64,000 bases of DNA from Pisolithus tinctorius (GCA_024663395.1 JANFAH010000030.1:124001-188000), one strand, 5' to 3'; shown: positions 41,868 to 52,938, numbered from the stretch's first letter. Notes: generated from the sequence alone by a model not told the origin. A program made the numbers and translations.

Positions 41868-42907
41868 ATGTCTGAGGCTCGCATTTCATTCCCTAGGCTC
41901 GCCTTCTACCTCGAGACAATATTCTTATTCACCCGGTCCGATTATAAGACAATCTTCTTCCCAGTGGTCAGTTCTATTCTGCTGTGATTAGCTTGAAGGA
42001 GTAACCTTGTAGTGAATAGATCATTTTTGCCACGGCGACTGCACCTTCTACAGGAGCAAAACAACTCATTCATACGGCTATATGGGTGTGGATTCACCTA
42101 TTACAAGCCAACGTATCCAATCAGACCTACTCAGCCCATGAGGATGTCATTAACAAGCCTTGGCGTCCTTTGCCATCTGGCAGGATGACGGCCGACGAAG
42201 CCCGGCGATTTCGCTGGTTCCTGCTCGTCGTTTGCTTATGTCTTTCTGCATGGCACGGTGCTGGAGTCCTCTTGGCTAGTACGGGACTTTCATTAGTGGA
42301 GATCTTCCATGACGACTTCGGTTTCAGCTCAGACCCTGTCCTTAAGAATCTCTGCAATGTTGGTGGGTATCTGACATTTGAGTCAGGTGCCATTTTGATT
42401 CTCTGTAAGTTCGATTAGTATGTCTCGAGAGATCTCATTGTCTGAACTTCTTACATAGCTTCTAAGACGTCTGTCGATCACACCTCACTCGTGGCCTTAC
42501 TCAGCAGTGGCCTCTTAATATTTACAACCATTCACGCTCAAGATTTCGCAGATGCCGATGGTGATCGCCTTTCAGGCCGCCGAACACTTCCTATCGTTGC
42601 TCCCGAAGGATCACGTCTATACATGCTAACCGCTCTTCCCGTGTGGTCGATCGTTCTTTCCGCGCTTTGGGATCTCGGACCGATGTGTGGTACACTCTTC
42701 CTCGTGATGGGACTATTCGTTGGAAGCCAGTACTTTCGATTCAGGGATGTACAGCACGATCAATCGTCATATTTATTATATAACGTGAGTCCCGACGTAA
42801 TTTAGATTGTGCCTTAAATCATCCATTGATGGCGGGCTCCATAGGTGTGGCTGCTGGCAGCACATGTATTGCCTATGAACGCTCGTTCCAGGATACTGAT
42901 TTGGTGA
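41868..42907 (+). CDS. UbiA-superfamily terpene cyclase or prenyltransferase
   Basis: This is a polytopic membrane enzyme of about 285-310 residues in four exons (ATG 41868, stop 42905-42907). The first metal-binding motif is ANVSNQTYSAHEDVINKPWR and the second is DFADADGDRLSGRRTLPIV; both sit at the ends of hydrophobic helices, as in the UbiA fold. The first motif deviates from NDxxDxxxD of aromatic prenyltransferases and resembles the NQ...ED...NKPWRP pattern of fungal membrane-bound sesquiterpene cyclases of the fumagillin (Fma-TC) type. Two activities are possible: cyclisation of farnesyl diphosphate, or prenyl transfer to an acceptor. The setting among P450s, a GMC oxidoreductase and an A-T-R reductase supports a terpenoid pathway. 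No other terpene synthase is visible in the window, so it is the best candidate for the scaffold-forming enzyme. Confidence 0.82.
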
Positions 42908-43219
42908 CTGGGTATAAGCAGTGCTCATCGCCTCTCTATCTCAGTAGTCAAGTCGGTTGATAAATTATATAATAGTACTAGTAGGAGACGAACTGATAAA
43001 CAGATAATAATATCGGGCCCACCGCCTGGTCCTAAGTATAGTACAATGTAAAAACAAATCTAAAAAATTGCTTCCGCCAGAGGAAGCATCACATCACAAA
43101 AGGCAAATCCGGTGAGAGTTTGCCATCAAATTTCATTTCACGATCAAAATACTCTCATGTCTTCTGCGCTTTACCCACGGTCCGAAATTCTCGGAAAACG
43201 TGTAGCAAACGCTTGATGT
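42908..43219. other. Intergenic, A/T-rich 3' flank of UbiA-family gene
   Basis: Nothing coding was seen. Confidence 0.4.
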
Positions 43220-43350
43220 ATCAAACCATAGAACCGACCCCTGATGGCATGATGCTATGGTGACTTGACACAATGATTCCAGAGCATCCGTGTGGGCCGG
43301 CTCGTTCGATTTCGTTGAACGAACGAATCCGGTACAGTGGCTTCTAGTGT
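43220..43350 (+). promoter_or_regulatory. Shared promoter cassette upstream of third P450
   Basis: This is the fourth copy of the cassette. Its core at about 43301-43328 contains CTCGTTCGATTTCG followed by AACGAACGAATCC. It is immediately followed by a duplicated NRPS-like 5' end, so it was copied from the NRPS-like promoter. Confidence 0.55.
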
Positions 43351-43625
43351 CTGGCAGTGTACGCCAAGCATGGCCACCGTGTTACTCCGAATCTGCCGCA
43401 TTGCGAGACACCTAGATGGGCCACTGATTGAGCTATGCTCTAGAGTACGTCACAGTTAAGTAACTGACCAAAGTCGGGGTCAAGCTCTGTGCGTGCAGGC
43501 TGTAGTCGATTCGATCTGTGTCCTTGTTCCTTTCGACAGTGTAGTGCATGATGTCGATGGACTCGCAGCCCCGCCACTGGATGGCTCGCTTTGTATTTTT
43601 AGATTTGCGATTTCCGTGCCTATCG
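43351..43625 (+). pseudogene. Truncated copy of the NRPS-like 5' region and start codon
   Basis: This segment aligns with 28535-28815: the CTTCTAG(T/C)GTCTGGCAGTGT words, the TTGTTCCTTTC-ACAG splice-like stretch, ATGATG at 43548, and residues MMSMDSQP against MMSIDSQP in the intact gene. A small deletion after QP shifts the frame, and homology ends at about 43625. The captured ATG is in frame, without a stop, with the ATG of the third P450 at 43839. Confidence 0.7.
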
Positions 43626-43838
43626 ACGACTTGCGGTAAATTTTATTTACGGCGTACTCTACTGTCACACGTGAAGGCCCGTCGGCCTGGAGGGATCAAA
43701 GTCGGCGTCAATCAGAAGTTGATCAAGACACTACTAGATTACAAGGACAGCCTTTCTAATGGCCCATATACTGGGCTTACGGTGCGCGCTCATTCAATTG
43801 AATTTCACCTTGTCGTATCCTCGCTGTTATTCATCTCA

Positions 43839-46067
43839 ATGAACGTCGAGCTATGGACTACCGCAAGCTGTACTACTATTTTGGCCGTTGCGGTCTTCAT
43901 TTGTCTCTTCGAAGGCAGAAGACGTTCTCAGGAGTTACTCCGTGATGTCCCAATGCCAGTGAGCTCTCCAAGGAAACCTACAACTGCTTTACACACTCTG
44001 AACCCTTTTCCCAGGGCGGTGCCTCATTATTGTGGGGCCACGAGAGGATTGTTTCACAAATGTCTGTAGGAGAGGCGTACGCACAATGGATGGACCAGCT
44101 ACATTCGCAAACTATCAAGATTCGCGGAGCCTTATTTAAACCTGACATTGTGAGGATTTTTCAGATGTATAGAATGAGGGTGTGTGACCATCTGATGCTC
44201 TCCTGAGTAGCTCGTTGTGGCAGATCCACTTGCGGCAACACACATCATGCAAAGACACGTTTACGATTATCGTAAGTCAAGTCGTGTCGTAGTCGCCTTT
44301 GAAACTAGCCTGAAATGGCCTTTCATGGCCCAATAGCTCATAGTGATGTGGTACGGCCTCGCATTGCTAGGCTTCTTGGGAGATCCCTGGGCTGGGTTGA
44401 AGGCGAAACAGAGCATAAGCGAATGCGCAATCTCGTAGCACCATCTCTGGCTCCTGACGCATTGCGAAGTGGCACCGCTGATACATATGGAGCTGCAGAA
44501 AAAGTACGTTTAGGTCATATACCATTCCTTCTTGGCTGATCCGTAAACAGCTTGCGGACAACCTCGAAATGCATCTTTTAGAGCACGGTGGCTCAACCGT
44601 CGTGAGCATCGTTGACTGGGTTAATCAAGCGACGTGATTCCCCTATCGCAAGTATCACTCTAGCGGCAATACTAATTGAGTCATATAGATTGGAAGCGAT
44701 CGGCCGTCTTGGATTCGGACATGATTTTGGTGGTGGACGCAATGGTGATGCTCAGAAGATCCTAGGGGTCTGGAGGACTATGGCAGCTATGGGGGTGTCT
44801 CGAGTGGGCCCCATGGTATTTTTTTTTGGCCATCCATTTGTCCCTTTCAAGCTGACACGACCCAGGCCGTGATGATGCTCCGCCGTTTCCCAATATTCAA
44901 TAGTCTTCCGTTGAAGGCACTTCGTGTTCAAGGTGATGTCCGTAAAACAATCCATGAGGGTGTAGCAAAGGAACTCCTTCGCCGCAACGCAAGTACGGAC
45001 TTGAGAATCAGAGATAATGATCTTCTCGCAAGATTGAGTCAGTACTCTTTAGTTGTTCCCACATGAGTGTGATTCCTGATTCTCTCAGTCTCTGCTCACG
45101 AAGCTGGGTCAATTGAGGCGGACGAACTTATGGATCATGTAAGGTTTCACGACATTGAGGCTAATTTGACCTGCTAACTATCTTTCGGAACATCACAGAT
45201 TAGTATGTTCATGTATGGCCCATCCTGCTCTCTCGCAGCCTATGCTTACCGATAGTTTTCCAGCATGGCAGGATCAGAGACGACGGCACAGTCCCTCGCG
45301 TACGCAATATGGGAACTCGCTCTCAACCCACACGTTCAAACACGCCTAAGAGAGGAAGCTACGGCTTATCATGGCTCACCATCATATGACGACTTGCAAA
45401 CGCAACTCCCGTACCTTGATGCTGTGACTCGGGAAGTGTAAGTTTAGCGTCACTTCTGTTAACGTGACCCGTGCTCACTCATCGTAGTCTCCGGCTGCAT
45501 CCTGCATTGCCATACATGGAACGAGTTTCGTCGAAGGAAGATGTACTGCCCCTGCGCCATCCTATCACTGGGAAGCAAGGACAGGAATTATCCTCAATTC
45601 CGATAGCCGCCGGACAGGTACGCTCTTTGATGAAGTTTGGTGTGGAGACTGGCATCGTGATCCCACTGCATATAGACAGTAATCATTCCCATCACAACTA
45701 TCAATACGATGTGCTCCGTTTGGGGTGACGGCAAGAAGTTTCGCCCTGATCGGTGGATGGGCGATTTGCCACCAAAGGATCTTTGTTCCACAGGGTGGTC
45801 GCGTATGCTGACCTTCAGCGATGGCCCTCGAATCTGTATAGGGTACAAATTTGGTGCGAACCAACACATCATCTCAGGGTGACGTTACTGACAAGATCCG
45901 AAGCTATACTTCAATTCAAGGTTATCCTCCTTACTTTGGTTCGCCGGTTCGAGTTCAAAGACACAGGCGTAAGAGTTATTGATAAAGTCGCGTCGAGTCT
46001 GCAGCCTGTGGTTCAAGGTCAAGAAGAGTTGGGGCCACGATTACCTGTACATGTATCATTATGTTGA
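43839..46067 (+). CDS. Cytochrome P450 (third)
   Basis: This P450 is of a different type from the other two. From ATG 43839 it has an N-terminal anchor (TTILAVAVFICLF). After about ten introns it shows the C-helix WVEGETEHKRMRN, the I-helix MFMMAGSETTAQSLAYAIWE, ExxR in VTREVLRLHPALP, the PERF block FRPDRW and the heme loop FSDGPRICIGYKF; it ends at 46067. The apparent frame break at 45618-45680 disappears when an intron ending at CATATAG is removed. An alternative start at 43548, inherited from a truncated NRPS-like copy, is in frame and would add 97 residues in front of the membrane anchor; the internal ATG is more natural for a P450. The I-helix and heme loop are those of a CYP4-like or fatty-acid-hydroxylase-like basidiomycete P450. 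Its captured promoter suggests co-expression with the NRPS-like gene. Confidence 0.83.
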
Positions 46068-47718
46068 AACGTACGACCGGTTGTCAGTAGTAGTGTTGCT
46101 GTCGAACCAGACTCAGTTCAAGGTGGATCGAAGTGTACCTCCCGAAGTGGCAGTTCGATACACTTTGTTCACCCCGCGAGGTCTGTCCGAAGTGGGATTT
46201 AGGAAGCCTGCGCTACACCGTCCCAGGGGCGTTGCAAGCCTCGTCCGCAGTCCTGAAGGTCGCAGCTTGAAGTATCTATGTCGTTGGTCATGTCTTGTTT
46301 ATACCTACTAGCGAGTCATTATCCAGTGGGCTCATCCAAACTGCTGCGAGGGACAAGCATCAAATAAACCGACCTAAGACTCCGTGAAAGGAGAAGCGTG
46401 ACGAGGACAGATTCCACGCATGCCAACAAGTGCCAAGTAAGGTAGATCACAGTATGAAATCAAGCAGATGTCAAGTACGTACATGAGCCACACAAGGTTA
46501 TTTAGTACCACTAGATGGACGAGAATACATGCGAGGGTGATCACGCTGAGGTCCGCCCGCAATGCACACAGCTCACGCTGCACCAAATAAACGAGGACCC
46601 TGAGCACGTCATGAAACTTCCATCCGTACACTCAAAGTGTGAAGGTCCTAGCCACGGAGAAGACAAATGAGATATACATGGTGCAAGACATGCTGGACCT
46701 CACCAACAGCAGATTGCACGGTTTCTGGCTTGATGAACTGCCAGTCCTGGCTGCCGCATTGATGAATGGCACCTAGGGTTTTGTCACCTCGCGAACTCTC
46801 CTGAACTCACCTCGTTACGTCATCCGAAAAATAGAATCGAATTGGCTCGCTTAGCCACTTCGATTCAATGCGGTTCACCATCGCGGCGAGTTGCGCCCGC
46901 ACACAGCATTCACCCACAACATTATGTAGGACCTCGCCGGCAGACAATGCAATCGATTGATGCCATCAACTGTGGAAGGGAACATGACGATAAGCGAGTT
47001 TGTGGACCAAATGCAGCAACGGGCCTTACCTTCGGATCAAGATTCGGAAACCGAGCCACTAGTCTACGATTTTGAAGGAGATTGATCATATCATCGGAAA
47101 GAAGCCTGCCGTTGGGGAGCAGATGCAGGTGAGCCTTCCAAAGCCATTCTAGTTCGAGGCGCCGTGTCGTGGGTATCATTCGGGGGGTTCGAGTATCCCA
47201 TTCTGGTTGCGTATGTCGCTTGAGCCGTTTAGGCCGTGTACTACACGTACGAGCCTTTTCAAGGGGGAGTCGACTAAACCGTTCGGTTTGCAGTTCCGTG
47301 CCGGCAATGGTGCGTGTGACATTTGGGTATCGCGCCCATATGCCACCAAGTGATTCTCGAAATGTGTCAAGCTGTTTGGCCCGTGAACGAGTCGTGCTCG
47401 TGCTTCCTATGGTATCAAGACCTGTGCAATCCTTCTAGTGACCAGTTTGAGGTACAGGACTACGACATTCCGCTATTCCCGGAAGGGAATGACGAGAATA
47501 TTTGGAATGAGGTATGTAAGTCAGTATCAGGATTTCCCATGATCAGTACTCGAGGCTATGTTGGACAGCGATGGACATATTGCCAGAAGTGGTGGCTGCA
47601 TCAGCTCGATACCACTGATGCTGTACATAAATCGGAGATGTTTCGAATACGGATAAGACCCTAGCACGGGACTGCCCGACACGTCGCTTCCCTGCTTTCC
47701 AACTTTCCCCTCGTCAAG
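46068..47718. other. Unassigned region with weak coding hints
   Basis: Several short open frames occur, for example 46842-47075 and 47323-47664 on plus and 46374-46631 on minus. One stretch near 46983-47085 (MTISEFVDQMQQRALPSDQD) and one near 47447-47510 (QDYDIPLFPEGNDENIWNE followed by a good GTATGTAAG donor) look protein-like and could be exons of one plus-strand gene. I could not join them into a recognisable family, so I record a possible decayed or hypothetical gene only. Confidence 0.3.
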
Positions 47719-49470
47719 ATGTCCACCACGGTTCCAACGGTCAGCATCGACCTTAGCCTCAGCTGGGGTTCGCTGCTTGCGGGGACATTCGCTTCGTTGA
47801 TACTTTACGGTGTCAGCATCCTGCAAACGTATGTACTGCTTGCTACCTGCACGAATCGAATCGATTTCATTCACTGATCCCTGTATGTTTAGCTTCATCT
47901 ACTATGTGCAGTATGTACTCCTTGTACGAGTTGGTTATGTCTACTGACTGCTTGGATCGTCTGGCATTGCAATAGGTATCCGAAAGACCGGACACCACTG
48001 AAATTACTGGTTCGTCTGATCGATCTTTCAGATTTTCTATTGATAGTTGAGCATACAGTCGGTAGGTTGCTGTCGTGTTATTACTAGACACGCTACACCA
48101 GTTCCTGGCTTGTGCTGGCCGTAAGTCCGCCCGGGTGGTGTTGAAATGAGATCTCACCTGAAATTTCGTGCAGTGTGGTCATATCTTGTTCAGTACTATG
48201 GAGATTTTGTCAACCTCGCGGTGATGCACCCGTACGTATCAACCATCAAGTTTTCTTCTTTTTCGCCTGGAAAGTACTAACGTACTGTCTTAGTCCTTTG
48301 TTGTTGGCTACAGTGGTTACAGTGAGTACTTGATTGTTCCGTGGACGAGTGGAGCGATCTTATTACATAATTATAGTCGTTGGTTTCTTTCGTTGTCCAA
48401 TCCTTCTTCATATGGAGGATATGGTCGTGTACGTACTGGCACAGCCAGTTATCTGCTGCGTTGACAAATATCCTTATTCAGTGAGCACGGGCCATTTCAA
48501 GTGGATTATTCCACTCATTTTGATGCCCTTTGTCACTGCCCAACCGGGTATGCACAACTTTCCTTCACTGCACCTACTTGGTTAACTCCTGCGATGTTAC
48601 AGTTCTGAGCATTTGTTAGTGAACTTCACGATCACGATGCGTTCAGAATAATCTGATCGTTGACACCATCAGATTACACAGTGAAAGGATTGATCACCCC
48701 AGCCATTGAAGCTGTATCTGGACCCCTTCTTACAGTATAGAGCATATCCATAGCTCATTTTCTCATCACACTCACGAAATCGTTTTCAGAAAATCGCCAA
48801 TGCGTCCAATGGAACTGCAGCAGCAGTTGACATTACCATTGCAATCATGTTGTGCGTGCTTCTCGCTATGGGACGTACTGGTTTCAGCGGAAGGTAGGTA
48901 TCTTTACCCTAGTATTTTTCTACGTGTTGAGGTGTTCTTCAGGACAGATCGCATGCTCCTTCGGCTGATCATCGTCTCTGTTAACACTGGAATCTGGACG
49001 GCTCTCTTTGGGTTGCTCGCGGTTATACTAGTAAGTGCTCGTGTTCTCCGCACAATAGTTCCACCAATGACAGTATCCAGTTGGTAACACTTCCGCAAGA
49101 CCTGGTGTTTAGCGGGTTCTATTTCCCGTTGTGCACGCTGTACTGCAATATGCTTCTCGCCAGCCTCAACGTCCGTCGGTTCGTGAGCAGCACAGACGCG
49201 GGCGAACCATACCAGGTTCCAAGTGCACCCTCAAATCCCAAGTTGAAAACATCTAGTGGATTAAGCCGCACACTTGTACGTATCACCTCCTGTGATATGC
49301 CCACCCTCGAGTCTCACTACTCGACAAAAGGTTAATTTTACCATGGGGTCAACGAAGGCGCGTGAGGAAAGCTTCGAGGTAAGTCCTTGGAGTCGTTAAC
49401 CCATCAGAAGACCGATATAACCCTCGCACTGCAGATGCAGAGAAATGATTCTGCGCAGTACCACGTATGA
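47719..49470 (+). CDS. DUF6534-type integral membrane protein
   Basis: The start at ATG 47719 gives MSTTVPTVSIDLSLSWGSLL, then GTFASLILYGVSILQ and IYYVQYPKDRTPLKLLV. This opening is typical of the seven-helix DUF6534 family that is expanded in mushroom genomes and has no assigned function. Further exons give WSYLVQYYGDFVNLAVMHP. The later part includes AVDITIAIMLCVLLAMGRTG, a helix LIIVSVNTGIWTALFGLLAV and the conserved LPLCTLYCNMLLASLN-like region (YFPLCTLYCNMLLASLNVR). A hydrophilic tail ends at 49470. Many small introns are required and the borders between 48300 and 48800 are uncertain. It sits between the third P450 and the right duplication arm; membership in the pathway is not supported. 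Confidence 0.72.
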
Positions 49471-50847
49471 AGTCCTCATGTCAGTCGAACGGGTCAGTTG
49501 GTCAGGATTGCCATCAATAGCATTAGGTTGTGATTGGAATTTTGGGTGTTGCCGACATGGTTATTTATTATGAAGGGCTTAATCGGGAGCATTCTACAAG
49601 AATCAAACAAATTATTGAGCGATTTGCTCGCGGCGGGCAACAAAATCTTGTGGCGCAGACAGCCTAAATCATTTTGCTGCATGCCTCAACTGAAGATTTG
49701 ACAAATGAAGCGGATCCTCGCTAGAGTCACCAAGATAGAGAACAGGGCATGGCATCCAAAGATTTTGTGATCATGGGGAAGAAGTAGAGAAAACAGTTTC
49801 ATGACTGCATTGGACAGTGAATATGATGGGGTTTCAACGTATCTTCTGAAGTGCTCAGCGGTGTCGGACAAGCTGTATGTTGACGTGGACCATGAAAGGG
49901 ATCATTGTAGATAGGATAGTTATGAGGGTCATGAGGCCGCGGGGAGATGGCAAAGCGTCTTCACGAGCGCGGAGGACGGAGCGTGCTTACGAACCTGGTG
50001 ATCTCGTCAGCTGCACACAACTCTGGCACCCGAAAAAGAAAACGTGCATTGTGATGCACGGTAAGAGAGGTGCAGGATGTGGGTAAAAATGAAAACGGTA
50101 GAATCCAGAGACAAGAATTTGCGTGGGGATGCCTGACAAGAACCCTTTCGGATCGATGTGTTTTATCGAATGGGCAGACTAGGTTTGCGGATAACTTGTC
50201 TTATAAGTTCTGTAAGACGCTAGGGTATTGAAGGTGAGGGAGGATCATGGCCGCCAAAACCAGGAGCCAGCCTTCGAGTTCGCCGAAATCCACATAGATA
50301 CCGAAGCAGAAGGTTTGAAGCCGCCTCCCAGGAAACCCTGAACCGCAATGAAAAAGTGACCTAATGCATGTGTGGATTGCAACTACATATCCTACACCGC
50401 GGTCTCTTATGCTTGTTCCGGTTTCGAAGGTAGGAAACCTCCATCACAGCGACCAGAACCCCCACTTGATCACCGTGGCATGCATACGCAAACAGGCGCA
50501 ATGATTAAACGATCCCTAAGATTAAAGTGCCCCCCCTTTTCTTCGTATATAAGACGGTAACATCAGATATACTGTATTAGTGAGAACGAAGGAAATGAGT
50601 CGTACTGTACGAGTCAGGCTCACGAGAAGCGCAGCGACAGACTGTTACTTATCATTAATCAACGTCGAGCATGCAGTGGAGATGAAACAACAACAAAAAC
50701 ATCGATGAACCTGGGAGAATCCTTCATGATAGTCACCATGCTGCGCTATTCATGCGGACTTCTTGGACTCCGTCGCGCATCACGGACAACGCGTGGGCTG
50801 AGGGTGGTTTACTAATGATCTAGCCACGGCCCTGCAAGAAGGTTTGA
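49471..50847. other. Intergenic; inner part of right duplication arm
   Basis: 49471-49794 holds nothing recognisable. From about 49795 to 50847 the sequence matches 27166-28205 in reverse orientation, with indels, and has no gene. Confidence 0.55.
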
Positions 50848-50980
50848 TGGATCAGCCCATAGAACCAACCGTTGATCTCGACTTCCCAAACTTTCTCGTG
50901 AGCCAGTTCGTTCGATTTCCTCGAATCAGCGAATCTGATAGTGACCCCCAAGTAGGGTAGTCTTCTGGCCAGTTGCTGTA
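50848..50980 (+). promoter_or_regulatory. Shared promoter cassette upstream of aldo-keto reductase 2
   Basis: It matches the NRPS-like cassette, including GTGAGCCAG, GTTCGTTCGATTTCCTCGAA (core 50906-50934), AAGTAGGGTAGT and TTCTGGCCAGTTGC. It lies about 105-240 bp before the ATG. Confidence 0.6.
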
Positions 50981-51084
50981 CGGCCTTCATACAATGTATG
51001 GTATGGGTTCTGGGCAGTACATAAGCACGCTCACCCACATCCCCTTCCAACGTATTAACCACCACCACTACCATCACGACCGCC

Positions 51085-52407
51085 ATGGCAAACTCCAATG
51101 TAGAGTACCGCCAGCTCGGCAAGTCAGGCCTCAGAGTCTCAGTTCCTATCGTCAGTACATCGACATCCATCTACCACTCATCGGTTTGCTGGTCTGACGT
51201 ACGATTCCTATGCAGATGGGCTGCATGTCCTTCGGATCTGAAGAGCAATGGGGCGTGCGTAAAACGTTAGCATATTACTTGAAGAAACTATTTCTCTTAT
51301 CACCTCCACTCCAGCCTTGGATTCTTAACGAGGACGCGTCTCTTGAGGTCTTGAAAGCGGCCTGGGATCAAGGTATCAACACGTTTGATACCGCAAATGT
51401 CTACTCCAATGGCGAGTCCGAGCGCATCCTTGGGACTTTCATCAAGAAGGTATGGCACACTGGCATGGCGCCACGCGAACCTCTGTTACTCACGGCTTGT
51501 TGTCCAGTACAACATTCCTCGTTCCCAGGTCGTCCTTGCCACGAAGGTGTTCAGCCTAGTGTCCGAGGACCCTGGTGTTCACACCTACCTCATTCCAGAT
51601 CTGTCAAAACAGCGGCGCTACGTCAACCAGGGCGGTCTCTCACGGACTGCCATCTTCAACGCCGTTGAAGGATGCCTCGAACGCCTCGGTACCTCGTACA
51701 TCGATCTCCTGCAGATCCACCGCTTCGATCCCGAAGTACCCCCAGAAGAAACAATGAAAGCACTACACGATATCGTCCAGAGCGGAAAGGCTCGCTACAT
51801 CGGGGCCAGCTCCATGCGCTGCTGGCAATTTGCGCTTCTAAACGAAGTCGCCGAGAAGCACGGCTGGACCAAGTTTGTCAGCATGCAAGACGAACATTCT
51901 CTGCTGTACCGGGAGGGGGTATGTGACTCGCTGTATGTCGAGCGGCGGTACTCATTGTATCGTATCATACAAGGAACGCGAAATGCATGCGTACTGCAAG
52001 TACCATGGAATCGGTCTCATCCCGTGGTCACCACTTGCGGCTGGCGCCCTCGCGCGTCTTCCTGGTGCTAGAACGACGAGAAGCAAAGCGCTCGAGCAAA
52101 CCCCCTTCCAAATGGTATACTCGGATGCCGACACGGCGATCGTCAACCGCGTCAACGAGCTCGCGCAAAAGAAAGGCTGGAAGATGTCGCAGGTCGCCCT
52201 GGCGTGGAGCCAAGCTAAGGTGACGAGCCCCATCGTCGGCGCAAACTCCGTTTCCCGTGTTCAGGAGAGCGTCATCAGGGAATTCACGTTGACCCCGGAG
52301 GAAATCAGCTACTTGGAAGAGCCGTATGTTTTACCATCTTGTCATCAAACCCATTTACTGATCTTCTGATTTTCCATAGGTATGTTGCGAAAGCAGTTCG
52401 CGTGTGA
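51085..52407 (+). CDS. Aldo-keto reductase 2 (aryl-alcohol dehydrogenase-like)
   Basis: This is the inverted duplicate of aldo-keto reductase 1, with the same start, exon structure and length. The catalytic residues are intact: Asp and Tyr in FDTANVYSNGESER, Lys in LATKVF, His in LLQIHRFD. Amino-acid differences in the aligned parts are few, for example EQTPFQ against EQTPFK, VIREF against VIKEF and LTPEE against LTSEE. Introns are almost identical too, which is unusual given the divergence of the arms. The product should reduce aldehydes or ketones, possibly the aldehyde released by the A-T-R enzyme. The shared cassette is upstream. Confidence 0.88.
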
Positions 52408-52596
52408 AGGGATTGTACCGAGTGCTCATGTATCATTTTCCTGCAATATCTCTGTACTGGCATGTAGATTAATGAATATGGACTGATGATAGTGGCTGAA
52501 AAACTATGAGTCCAGCATGTGAGGTAGTTGAGAGGTACAAGTCCCTGGCAGTGGTCACTCTTGGGCAGGATCCCAGCATATGGGGAATTCAAAATG

Positions 52597-52742
52597 TCGC
52601 CGAGATGGATGATCAGTCTGTGGGCTTCGGTATTGGTGACTTGTGCGACTATGTGTGCGAATAGGTCGTACGATGTGATGTGGGGTACGCCCACACCGAG
52701 TTCAGTGAAATGTTGGGACTTAAGCTTAAGACATGAGGTAAC
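52597..52742 (-). pseudogene. Thymidylate synthase fragment, right arm
   Basis: The minus-strand frame reads LGVGVPHITSYDLFAHIVAQ, then TEAHRLIIHLGD, corresponding to the left-arm fragment. It breaks off after LGD, where sequence matching 25412 begins, so only about 45 residues remain. Confidence 0.6.
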
Positions 52743-52861
52743 ACCCATGAAACTGAATGCACAACTGCAACTACATACGTACTGCTACGAGTCTTGGATA
52801 CCCCTTGTATATGTACTTGTAGTCATGTAGGACTCTTTCCCCGGAAGTACTCAGCGCGCGT

Positions 52862-52938
52862 GGCACTACCCGTCATCATCTCCGACCGCTGTCTAGTCTT
52901 CTGTACCATAGGATATAGGACAACGTTCGCTCCGTGAG
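52862..52938 (-). pseudogene. Helicase pseudogene C, part beyond the Gypsy insertion
   Basis: On the minus strand this reads on from 62630 after the Gypsy element and matches helicase B around 22008-22075 (CGGAGCGAACGTTGTCC against CGGAGTGAATGTTGTCC). It then jumps to sequence matching the B 3' flank at 23155, so about 1 kb encoding the C-terminus is deleted. Confidence 0.7.
52934..52938. repeat. Gypsy target-site duplication, left (GTGAG)
   Basis: This 5-bp word directly precedes the left LTR and is repeated directly after the right LTR at 62630-62634, as expected for an integrase-mediated insertion. Confidence 0.85.

Noticed and set aside
45618..45720. Frameshift in the third P450
   Set aside because: An intron ending at CATATAG joins PIAAGQ to TVIIPITTINT and the PERF region in frame.
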